Shown here piece by piece: positions 46,177 through 57,067 of a stretch of 64,000 nt of DNA (position 1 is its first letter; each line of letters starts with the position of its first letter). Source of the DNA: Arenivirga flava (GTDB lineage: Bacteria; Actinomycetota; Actinomycetes; Actinomycetales; Microbacteriaceae); NCBI RefSeq assembly GCF_030161575.1, contig NZ_BSUL01000001.1, positions 682,001 to 746,000 on the forward strand, written 5' to 3'. Both the position numbers and the translations under genes were made by a program. Below the pieces are notes generated by a model. That model made no database searches, was not told where the DNA came from, and worked only from the letters and a program-made list of their open reading frames with translations.

Positions 46177-47190
46177 ATGCACAGCTTCCGGCGCTCCGTC
46201 GCCGCGGTACTCGGGGCGCTGGCGGCCTGCGGCGCCGTGCTGGCCGCATCCGCTCCGGCAGCTGCGGCGCCGGTCGAAGCGGCTGCTGCGACCATCGTCT
46301 GGGCGGATGAACGCCTCGAGTCGGTCTTCGGCGACCCGGTCGGCTCGTCGCTGCGGGTGCCGGGACTCGGCGAACTGTGCGACGAGCCCTTCGCCTGCCG
46401 CGTCGATCTGAGCGCGCAGGGCGGGACCTTCGCCCCGCCGCCGGCGCAGACCCTCTCCGCCGAGGCGGATGGCGACGGCGTCGCCGCGTGGTCCGTCGAG
46501 GGCGGCACGGCGACGCTGCCGGCCGGCACCCATCGCGTCGACGCGGCCCTGACGCTGCCGGACGGCGCGATCGTGCGCACCGCCGCACCGCTCGTGCTGG
46601 AGGTCGCGCAGCGCGCACTCGATGTCTCGGTGCGCGTGGACGAGGATCCGGGGAGCGTTCGGGCGCCGTCATCGTGGGGCAGCTGGGCGGCGAGTACCTC
46701 GACGTCGTCAACTCCGGCGACGTCGAGCAGCCGCTGCGGACGCCGGCCGGCGAGTGGTCGGTGGTCGTGACGGACGGCGACGGCGCGCAGGTCTTCGCCG
46801 AGCAGCGCCGCATCGCGGCGGGCGGGCCCGGAGCGGTCTCCTGGTACTGGCCGGGAGTGCCCGCCGAGGGTGTCTTCACGGCGTCCGCGACCTTCGCGAC
46901 GGCGGGAGAGGCGGCCGTCAACGCGGTCGTCGGGCCGCCCGCCACCGCGCAGTTCGCCGCGCCCGAGGCGGAGCCCGCCCCCATCGTCGAGATCACCCCG
47001 CCGGCGCAGCCGGAACCGACGGTCGGCGACAGCGTGCCGATCCCGACCGGGGTCGTCGCCGTGACGGGCCTCGCCGCGCTGCTGCTCCTCATCGTCGCGA
47101 TCGTGCTCGCCGTGCGCCTCGAGCGCCGCGCCGTCGCCGCCGGCATCGCGCACGCCGACAGCGCGCACACGGGCAGGGAGGGCGTCGATC

Positions 47191-47198
<8 letters not shown>
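46177..47198 (+). CDS. Secreted, C-terminally membrane-anchored protein, frameshifted as sequenced
   Basis: A Sec signal peptide (SVAAVLGALAACGAVLAASAPAAAA) precedes beta-rich extracellular sequence up to VDEDPG. Another frame continues RSGAVIVGQLGGEYLDVVNSG to PTVGDSVPIPTGVVAVTGLAALLLLIVAIVLAVRLERR, a proline-rich stalk plus one membrane helix and a basic tail. One base missing from the GGGG at 46650-46653 separates the frames; restored length is 340 residues. The stop overlaps the next gene, which encodes a protein of the same layout. I recognise no domain family, though the segments look like Ig-like or carrier folds. Confidence 0.7.
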
Positions 47199-50365
<3,167 letters not shown>

Positions 50366-50375
50366 CGCCTCATAG

Positions 50376-50400
50376 TTGCACTATCGAGCCTAGAGTGCAA
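50376..50400. promoter_or_regulatory. Probable TetR operator
   Basis: TTGCACT (50376-50382) and AGTGCAA (50394-50400) form an inverted repeat with an 11-base spacer, directly upstream of the tetR-MFS operon. The TTGCAC arm on the minus strand could also serve as a -35 box, so binding would block transcription. Its assignment to this TetR protein is inference. Confidence 0.6.
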
Positions 50401-50401
50401 T

Positions 50402-50770
50402 TCAGGCCGCATCGCGCGGCAGCGTCATGTACCACTCGGTGAAGGAGCTCGCCCTCCCGTCGGGCGTCAGGTGCACGACCCAGAGGTTGGCGTAGTCGTG
50501 CTCGTCCTGGGGGTAGCGCGTGACGCCCTCGACGAAGTGCAGCTCGCCGTCGGCGGCGAGACCGCCGCGCTCGAACGTCCAGGAGCCGGGGGAGTCCGCC
50601 CCCTCGAGCCATGCCGCGATGATCGAGTCGTGGCCCGAGGCGCCGTCCTCCCACGGGTGGAACCGGTAGACGGCATCCTCGGTGAAGAGCGCGCGCACGT
50701 CGGCGGGGGAGTTCGTCGCCCAAGCGCGCTCGTAGCCGTCCAGTCAGGTCTCGATCTGCTCGATGCTCAT
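50402..50770 (-). pseudogene. SnoaL/NTF2-like protein interrupted by an in-frame stop
   Basis: Read from the ATG at 50770, the frame gives MSIEQIET, then a TGA at 50744-50746, then LDGYERAWATNSPADVRALFTEDAVYRFHPWEDG and the rest of a SnoaL-like alpha+beta barrel ending WYMTLPRDAA. Family members usually have Trp at the stop position, so a single TGG-to-TGA change would explain it. Unlike the other broken genes here, this is not a frameshift. Translation could restart at an in-frame GTG (50698), losing the first helix. It lies just upstream of the tetR operator on the same strand as that operon. Confidence 0.6.
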
Positions 50771-50882
50771 GCGGCCCAGGCTGCACCCGGCACCCTGGGC
50801 TCAGCCGTGTGCGCGTTGCGCCGGACGGGCCGCGGCGTCTCAGTACAGTGAGCTGGTCAGCGCGACGAGAGGACCACGCAGC

Positions 50883-51413
50883 ATGCGCATCCAGGACGCC
50901 GACGAGGCCCACCTCGGGGGCATCGCCGCCATCTACAACGACGCGGTGCTGCACAGCACCGCCATCTGGAACGAGCGCACGGTCGATGCCGCGGATCGCG
51001 CGATCTGGCTCGCGGACCGCACGGCGGCGGGATTCCCCGTGCTGGTCGCGCTCGACGAGCATGATGTCGTCGGCTACGCATCGTACGGACCGTGGCGCGC
51101 CTTCGACGGGTTCCGGCACACCGTGGAGCACTCGGTGTACGTGCGCGGGGATCAGCGCGGCAAGGGTGTCGGTCGGGCGCTCATGAAGGCGCTCATCGGG
51201 CGCGCGCGCACCTCGGGCGTGCACGTCATGGTCGCCGCCGTCGAGCGCGGCAACGTCGGTTCGATCCGGCTGCACGAGCAGTTCGGCTTCACGCACGCGG
51301 GCGTCGTCGAGCAGGTCGGTGCGAAGTTCGGGCGCTGGCTGGATCTGGCGTTCCTGCAGCTCGTCCTGGACGATCGCGCGGCTCCTCCCGCCGCTGTTTC
51401 CGACATCCGATAA
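50883..51413 (+). CDS. GNAT-family N-acetyltransferase (phosphinothricin acetyltransferase-like)
   Basis: This 176-residue protein has the GNAT fold with the acetyl-CoA loop in HSVYVRGDQRGKGVGRALMKALI (motif A Q-R-G-K-G-V-G) and GNVGSIRLHEQFGFTHAGVVEQVG. NDAVLHSTAIWNE near the start marks the phosphinothricin/methionine-sulfoximine acetyltransferase branch. GAGAGGACCACGC precedes the ATG at 50883, and TACAGT at 50845 may be the -10 box. It probably acetylates a small amine. Monocistronic. Confidence 0.9.
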   Translation: MRIQDADEAHLGGIAAIYNDAVLHSTAIWNERTVDAADRAIWLADRTAAGFPVLVALDEHDVVGYASYGPWRAFDGFRHTVEHSVYVRGDQRGKGVGRALMKALIGRARTSGVHVMVAAVERGNVGSIRLHEQFGFTHAGVVEQVGAKFGRWLDLAFLQLVLDDRAAPPAAVSDIR

Positions 51414-51468
51414 TCCTTATTATGTCGGAACGAGTGTTCGACACTGCTCTTGCGTGCTCCGCGACGGC

Positions 51469-51813
51469 TCAGCCGATCAGCAGCGGCAGGGTCGTGAGGA
51501 TCGAGGCGGTGATGGTGAGCACGACCCCGACTCGCGAGCAGATCTGCTTCTGCTTGACGGCCGCTCGCAGCGGGAAGCCGAGCGTCGGGCAGCCGGACCA
51601 GCCGAAGCACGCCAGCGCGCCGAACCAGGCCGTCGCCCCGACCCACCAGACCGCCCCGGCTGCCGGTGCGAGCTCGCTCGGCCGCCAACCCGACGAGAGC
51701 ACGCCGGAGAACGCTACGGCCCCCGCGAGCAGCACCGCAGCGAACCAGATGGCCCCCGCGTAGACCATGCGGCGCAACTCCGCCTCGGGTGACTCGTCGT
51801 GCACGTCGATCAT
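51469..51813 (-). CDS. Small multi-pass membrane protein of unknown function
   Basis: This 114-residue protein has three to four hydrophobic segments: VYAGAIWFAAVLLAGAVAFSGVL, AAGAVWWVGATAWFGALACFGW, and VGVVLTITASILTTLPLLIG. The N-terminus is acidic and cytoplasmic (MIDVHDESPEAELRRM). A cluster of Cys (CFGWSGCPTLG) lies near the second helix. I do not recognise a family. It is 54 bases upstream of, and divergent in sense from, nothing on its own side; the FUSC gene is the next minus-strand gene upstream. Confidence 0.6.
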   Translation of the reverse strand: MIDVHDESPEAELRRMVYAGAIWFAAVLLAGAVAFSGVLSSGWRPSELAPAAGAVWWVGATAWFGALACFGWSGCPTLGFPLRAAVKQKQICSRVGVVLTITASILTTLPLLIG

Positions 51814-51867
51814 GGACCTCAGCTTCCCGCCCCTCCCCCGGGCGCTCGAGTGCTGTCCAGCCGGCGC

Positions 51868-52890
51868 TCAGGAGGCGTCTCGGGCTTCCACGATCGCCTC
51901 CCGGATGCGGCGGAGGTCCTCCAGCAGCGAGCCGAGCACGATCCAGTGCAGCGGATGCGGTTGCACGACGGTGAACGGCCTGGTCAGCGCGGGCGGCTCC
52001 GCGGCAGCCGACGGCTCCCCCAGGGTGCGCAGGTCGTGGGCGGCGCGGCGCAGCTCCTCGGCGATGCCGGCGATCGCCGGTTCCTCGAGCAGCCCGGGCG
52101 CGGCGTGGTCGTGCACGGCGCGCGTCATGCCGGCCACCTGCTGCACGATGGGATTCAGCAGCCGAGCCATCGCCTGGTCCCGTTCCGCGGCGTCCTTCCA
52201 GCGGGAGCGCCGGGGGTTGAGGGCCAGGCTCTCGGTGCTGGCGGCGAGCTGCTCGACGACCTCCTGCATCCGCTCGCGCAGCGCCCGTGCCTCGACGAGC
52301 GCGCCGCGCAGGTCGGACTGCTCGGGCGCACCGCCCAGCTCCAGAGCCAGCCGGTCCATGGCTCCCGCGGTGCCCTCGCGCAGCGCGAGCAGTGCCTGGT
52401 GCGCCGGTGTGACGAGCACCGGCGCCGCGATCACCGCGTTGACGATGAGCCCGATCGCGGCGCCGATGGCGGTCTCGACGATGCGCTCCAGCGCGTAGCC
52501 CTGCGTCGCGCCGCCGAGCGCGAGCACGAGCATCGCGGTGATGGCGATCTGGTTGCTCGAGGGCGTCGTCATCCGTGCCGCCCAGCCGAGCAGCGCGGAC
52601 GCCACGATGGCGACGATGAAGAGCCAGCTCGCCGTGCCGAAGACGAACAGCGCACCGCTGGCGACGGCCACGCCGACGATGACGCCGACGACCCGTTCCA
52701 CGGCGCGGCCGACCGACTGCGTGACGCTGGGCTGCACGCACAGCAGCGCGGCGATCGCGCCGAAGACGGGCAGCTGCTCCGGGAAGACGAGGGTGCAGGC
52801 GAACCAGGCGAGCAGGGTCGCGGCGGCGGTCTTCGCCACCTGCAGGATCGGCGGGCGCGTGGCCGCCCGGAAGCTCGCAGCTGCTGTCAC
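51868..52890 (-). CDS. FUSC-family membrane protein
   Basis: This 340-residue protein (GTG at 52890) has an N-terminal membrane domain of six segments, including ILQVAKTAAATLLAWFACTLVF, LPVFGAIAALLCVQPSVTQSVGRAVERVVGVIVGVAVA and RIVETAIGAAIGLIVNAVI. A long helical cytoplasmic domain follows (AMDRLALELGGAPEQSDLRGALVEARALRERMQEVVEQL). This resembles the fusaric-acid-resistance/aromatic-exporter membrane unit (FUSC/YccS). The usual second copy of the membrane domain is absent, which is common in actinobacterial versions. Exported substrate unknown. Confidence 0.8.
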   Translation of the reverse strand: MTAAASFRAATRPPILQVAKTAAATLLAWFACTLVFPEQLPVFGAIAALLCVQPSVTQSVGRAVERVVGVIVGVAVASGALFVFGTASWLFIVAIVASALLGWAARMTTPSSNQIAITAMLVLALGGATQGYALERIVETAIGAAIGLIVNAVIAAPVLVTPAHQALLALREGTAGAMDRLALELGGAPEQSDLRGALVEARALRERMQEVVEQLAASTESLALNPRRSRWKDAAERDQAMARLLNPIVQQVAGMTRAVHDHAAPGLLEEPAIAGIAEELRRAAHDLRTLGEPSAAAEPPALTRPFTVVQPHPLHWIVLGSLLEDLRRIREAIVEARDAS

Positions 52891-53003
52891 TCCCCCGACC
52901 CTAGCCCGGAGGCGGCACCTGGTTCGAGGGCGCGCACGCCCTCCGGCTACGATGGAGCGGATGCCCGGGCAGCGCCGGGCACGCACCCTCGGAACGGAGC
53001 AGC

Positions 53004-53114
53004 ATGGTCGAGTCGGTCTTCTGGAGCATCATCATCGGCGCCTCGATCGTCGAAGCCGCCTTCATCGTGATCTGCCTGTCGGTGATGTCCAAGAAGGGCA
53101 CCCGCGAGGAGTGA
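53004..53114 (+). CDS. Very small single-pass membrane protein (36 aa)
   Basis: MVESVFWSIIIGASIVEAAF and the following IVICLSVM form one long membrane helix, ending in a charged tail (SKKGTREE). CGGAACGGAGCAGC before the ATG at 53004 gives a ribosome site, and TACGAT near 52967 a possible -10 box. A perfect palindromic terminator follows 16 bases after the stop, which supports a real short transcript. No family recognised. Confidence 0.5.
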   Translation: MVESVFWSIIIGASIVEAAFIVICLSVMSKKGTREE

Positions 53115-53130
53115 GCCTCCCTGAACCTGC

Positions 53131-53160
53131 GAAGGGCCCGTCCGATCGGACGGGCCCTTC
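53131..53160. terminator. Bidirectional terminator between the 36-aa gene and catalase
   Basis: The 30 bases are a perfect palindrome whose arms start GAAGGGCCCGTCCGA. It lies between the convergent stops at 53114 and 53178 and could end transcription from either side. Confidence 0.8.
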
Positions 53161-53177
53161 GTCGTGCGCGGCGAGGA

Positions 53178-54676
53178 TCAGGCCTCGACCGCGACCTCCT
53201 CCGGCGACACACCGGCGCCGGGCTGCTCCGGCTGCACGCCGCGGCGCACGGCGGCGCCGAGGTCCGCGTCCACCGCGTCCCAGTAGGCGAAGATGCGCTC
53301 GAAGAGCTCCGGCCGGGTCACCTGCGAGACGTGGCCGATGATGTTCTGCGCGAGGCGCTCGCGCGCAGCGTCGTCCAGCACCTCGCGCACGAGGGTGCCG
53401 GCCTGGCCGAAGTCGTCGTCCTCGGGGTGCAGCGTCGCCGCGGCGCGCACGAGCTCGCCGTCGGCCGCCCAGTTGCCGGCGTCGCCGGCCTTCTCGGCGT
53501 CGGCGTGCGGGCCGCCGACCGTGTTCGGCGCGTAGACCGGCACCTCGGGCTCGTTGAAGTGGTACGCCATGGCACCCTCCTTCGAGTACGAGTTGACCTC
53601 GCTCTTCGGGCGGTTCACGGGCAGGTGCGCGTGGTTGGTGCCCACGCGGTAGCGGTGCGCGTCGGCGTAGCTGAAGATGCGGGCCTGCAGCATCTTGTCG
53701 GGGCTCGCGCCGATGCCGGGCACGAAGTTCGACGGCGCGAAGGTGGCCTGCTCGATCTCCGCGAAGAAGTTGCGCGGGTTGCGGTTCAGCGTCAGCACGC
53801 CGACCGGGATCAGCGGGTAGTCGCCCTTCGGCCACACCTTCGTGAGGTCGAAGGGGTTGAAGCGGTACGTCTTCGCGTCCTCGTACGGCATGACCTGCAC
53901 GAAGAGGTCCCACTGGGGAAGTCGCCGCGCTCGATCGCCTCGACGAGGTCGCGGCGGTGGAAGTCGGCGTCCTCGCCGGCGATCTGGTCGGCCTGCGCCT
54001 GCGTGAGCGTCTCGTTGCCCTGGCGGGTCTCGAAGTGGTACTTGACCCAGAACCGCTCGCCCGCGGCGTTGGTCCACTGGTAGGTGTGCGAGCCGAAGCC
54101 GTCCATGTGGCGCCACGAGGTCGGCAGGCCGCGGTCGCCCATGAGCCAGGTGACCTGGTGGGCGCTCTCGGGCTGCAGGGTCCAGAAGTCCCACTGCATG
54201 TCGTGGTTGCGCAGGCCGCTGCCGGGCAGGCGCTTCTGCGAGCGGATGAAGTCGGGGAACTTGATGCCGTCGCGGATGAAGAACACGGGCGTGTTGTTGC
54301 CGACGAGGTCGTAGTTGCCCTCGCTCGTGTAGAACTTCAGCGCGAAGCCGCGCGGGTCGCGCCAGGTGTCCGGGCTCCCCTGCTCGCCGGCGACCGAGCT
54401 GAAGCGCAGCAGGGTCTCGGTGGTGGTGCCGGGCTGGAAGACCGCGGCGCGGGTGTACTGCGAGACGTCGGCGGTGACCTCGAAGGTGCCGAACGCGCCG
54501 CCGCCCTTCGCGTGCACGACGCGCTCCGGCACGCGCTCGCGGTTGAACTGGGCGAGCTTCTCGACCAGGTAGTGGTCGACGAGCGCGACGGGGCCGTCGT
54601 TGCCGACGGCGGCCGAGTGCTGGTCGCTCGCGACGGGCGCGCCGCTGTTGGTGGTGGTGGCCGGGTTCTCAGACAT
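53178..54676 (-). CDS. katA: Monofunctional catalase KatA, frameshifted as sequenced
   Basis: The N-terminal frame holds the catalytic His55 ([13 protein letters not shown]), Asn128 ([13 protein letters not shown]) and [12 protein letters not shown], and stops making sense after EAIERGDFP. Another frame resumes [14 protein letters not shown], the exact family continuation. It includes the haem-ligand region [15 protein letters not shown] and [11 protein letters not shown]. One base missing in the run at 53915-53918 explains this; restored length is 499 residues, normal for clade 3 small-subunit catalases. It breaks down hydrogen peroxide. It follows the Fur-family gene with an 8-base overlap and is probably under its control. 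Confidence 0.9.
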
Positions 54677-55150
54677 CGGTCTCCTTCGAGGGGTGTTCGG
54701 TGTCCCCCGCCTCGGCCGACCCGCAGGCGGCGCAGAGCCCCCAGAAGGTGACCTCGGCGGTGGTGATGGTGAAGCCGCTCGCATCCGAGGGCTCCAGGCA
54801 GGGGCTGCGCCGTGCACGCAGTCGACGTCGGCGACGGCGCCGCAGCGCGTGCACACGACGTGGTGGTGGTTGTCGCCCACGCGCCGCTCGTAGCGTGCGG
54901 GCGAGCCGGCCGGCGAGATGCGGCGCAGCAGACCGGCATCGGTCAGCGCGCCGAGCACCACGTAGACGGCCTGCAGTGCGGTGCCCGGCAGCTCGTCGGC
55001 GACCGCCCGATGCACCTCATCGGTGTCGGCGTGCGGCATCGCGGAGAGCGCGCGCAGCACCGCGAGGCGCTGCTGCGTGACCCGCAGTCCGCGCGCGCGC
55101 AGCGACTGCTCGAGATCCTCCCGGGAGTCGGGATGCGCGGTGATGGTCAC
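54669..55150 (-). CDS. Fur-family peroxide/iron regulator (PerR/FurA/CatR-like), frameshifted as sequenced
   Basis: The GTG start at 55150 leads into the Fur winged helix ([56 protein letters not shown]). The metal-site region [18 protein letters not shown] follows. The frame is then lost, and another supplies [27 protein letters not shown], the normal end with the second Cys pair. One base missing in the run at 54801-54804 joins them to 160 residues. Overlap with katA suggests a catalase repressor of the CatR/FurA type. An AT-rich partial palindrome upstream is the likely autoregulatory box. Confidence 0.87.
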
Positions 55151-55171
55151 GAGGACCAGTGAACCACGTTG

Positions 55172-55191
55172 TTATGAATTCTTCAAAATAA
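55172..55191. promoter_or_regulatory. Probable Fur/PerR-type box
   Basis: TTATGAA-TTC-TTCAAAATAA is a rare AT-rich island with imperfect two-fold symmetry, 22 bases upstream of the fur-katA operon start. Its position fits an autoregulatory operator. Confidence 0.55.
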
Positions 55192-55221
55192 GGTCGGCCT
55201 CACCTGCATCGCATCCGCTGG

Positions 55222-56177
55222 TCAGGTGAGCAGGGCGAGGACCTGCGACTCGACCGAGCCGCTCCCCGCGGGTCGACCGTGGTGCCGTCCCGGAACAGGT
55301 CGAAGATGCGCGGGTCGATGTACGAGGCGCGCGCTACCGAGATGGTATTGCCGAGGGTGTCGGCCGCCGCCTTCACCGCGGCCCGCTCGGCCCGTTTGCG
55401 GGCCACCTCGGTCGGCTGCGGCTGCTCGTCGGCGAGCACCCGTGCGGCGACGAGTGTGCCGTGCACCGTGCGGAAGTCCTTCGCCGTGAAGTCACCACCC
55501 GTGCGCTGCCGGATGTCCGCGTTGATGTCGGCGGCACTCGGACTGCCCCAGGAGCCGTCCTTGAAGCTCAGCAGGGGCTCGGCCAGGCCGCGGCGCCGCG
55601 CCCGGCGCAGATAGGCCGCCAGATCGACGTCACGGAACTCGCTCGACCACTCCTGCCCGCTCTTGCCGGGGAAGCGCAGGCTGATGCGGTCGCCGTCGAG
55701 CGCGACGTGCTCGCCCTTCAGTGTCGACAGGCCGCGGCTGCCGTGCGCATCGAGGTAGCGCGTCGAACCGATCCGCGGCGACGCCGTGTCGAGGATCCGG
55801 AAGGCGGCCGCGAGCGCCCGCTCCCGCGAGCTGTCGTCGCGGCGCAGGTCGATGGTCACGCCGCGCCGAGCGACCGGCAGCGACTCGAGCAGCAGGATCG
55901 CGCGGTCGAACTTGCGGCGGTCGTTCCGCGCGCGCCAGTCCGGGTGGTACGCGTACTGCCGTCGTCCTGCGCCGTCGCGGCCGATCGCCTGGATGTGGCC
56001 GCGCTCGTCCGGGCAGATCCAGACGTCCTCCCAGGCGGGCGGCAGCACGAGCGCCTCGCAGCGGTCGCGGTCCGCGCCGGTGAGCACCGCGCCGTCCTGG
56101 TCCATGTAGCTGAAGCCGCTCCCCTGCCGGCGCCGCGTCCATCCCGGTCCGCTCGGTCGGCTCCTGCGCAGCCGCAT
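55222..56177 (-). CDS. DNA topoisomerase IB (poxvirus-like), C-terminus frameshifted
   Basis: This 318-residue enzyme (after restoring one base in the CCCC at 55264-55267) has the TopIB N-terminal domain (LVLPPAWEDVWICPDERGHIQAIGRDGAGRRQYAYHPDWRARND) and catalytic core. TAKDFRTVHGT carries Arg236 and His239, and VARASYIDPRIFDLF carries the nucleophile Tyr286. The corrected frame ends VESQVLALLT. It relaxes supercoils through a 3'-phosphotyrosyl link. It starts two bases after the ku stop, so both are on one transcript, which suggests a role linked to end joining. Confidence 0.9.
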
Positions 56178-56179
56178 CC

Positions 56180-56998
56180 TCAGCCCGCCTTCTTCTTCGA
56201 CTTGCGCGCCGACGGCTTGGCCTTGCCGCGGTTGCGCTCGACGCTGCGCCGCAGCGCCTCCATCAGGTCGAGCACCTCGCCCTCGTCCTCCTCGCCCGTC
56301 GTGGCCTCGGTCGGCAACGCCTCGCCCGTGTCGAGCTTGCGGTCGACCAGCTCGCGCAGCTGCGCCTGGTACTCGTCGACGAAGCGCTCCGGGTGGAAAT
56401 CGCTGGCGAACGAGCGGATGAGCTCCGCCGACATCTCCCTCTCCCGCGCGTTCAAGCGGACCGAGCCGGCGAGCGAGTCGAAGTCCGCCTCGCGGACCTC
56501 GTCGTCCCAGAGCAGCGTCTGCAGCATGAGCACCTTGCCGCGCACACGCACCGCGGCGAGCCGGGTGCGCTGCCGGAGCGCGAACTGCACGATCGCGGTG
56601 CGGTCCTCGTCCTCGAGGGTGCGGCGCAGCAGCGTGTACGCCTTCGCGCTGGAGCCGTCGGGCTCGAGGAAGTAGCTGCGGTCGAGCATGATCGGGTCGA
56701 TCTGCTCGTTGGGCACGAACTCGACCACGTCGATCTCGCGGCTGCGCTCCTCCTGCAGCGTGGAGAGGTCGTCCTCGGTGAGCACGACGGTGCGCTCGCC
56801 GTCGTCGTAGGCCTTGTCGATGTGGTCGAAGGCGATGACCTTGCCGCACACCTCGCAGCGGCGCTGGTACCGGATCCGCCCGCCGTCGGCATCGTGCACC
56901 ATGTGCAGGGGCACGTCGTGGTCCTCGGTCGCGCTGTACAGCTTCACGGGCACGTTCACGAGACCGAACGTGATGGCGCCCTTCCAGATCGCACGCAT
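56180..56998 (-). CDS. ku: Non-homologous end-joining protein Ku
   Basis: This 272-residue protein opens MRAIWKGAITFGLVNVPVKLYSATEDHD and has the Ku core (IRYQRRCEVCGKVIAFDHIDKAYDDG, EIDVVEFVPNEQIDPIMLDRSYFLEPD, KAYTLLRRTLEDEDRTAIVQF). The C-terminal tail is acidic then very basic (KAKPSARKSKKKAG), as in Ku proteins that contact DNA and LigD. It forms a homodimeric ring on broken ends and recruits LigD, which is encoded divergently. The ATG at 56998 is only 69 bases from the ligD start. Confidence 0.96.
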   Translation of the reverse strand: MRAIWKGAITFGLVNVPVKLYSATEDHDVPLHMVHDADGGRIRYQRRCEVCGKVIAFDHIDKAYDDGERTVVLTEDDLSTLQEERSREIDVVEFVPNEQIDPIMLDRSYFLEPDGSSAKAYTLLRRTLEDEDRTAIVQFALRQRTRLAAVRVRGKVLMLQTLLWDDEVREADFDSLAGSVRLNAREREMSAELIRSFASDFHPERFVDEYQAQLRELVDRKLDTGEALPTEATTGEEDEGEVLDLMEALRRSVERNRGKAKPSARKSKKKAG

Positions 56999-57067
56999 GC
57001 CACCAGTACACCGGGAGCGGGCTGACGTCGGCCCACCTCCCCGGCCGCTTCCAGCGAGCATGACCGC

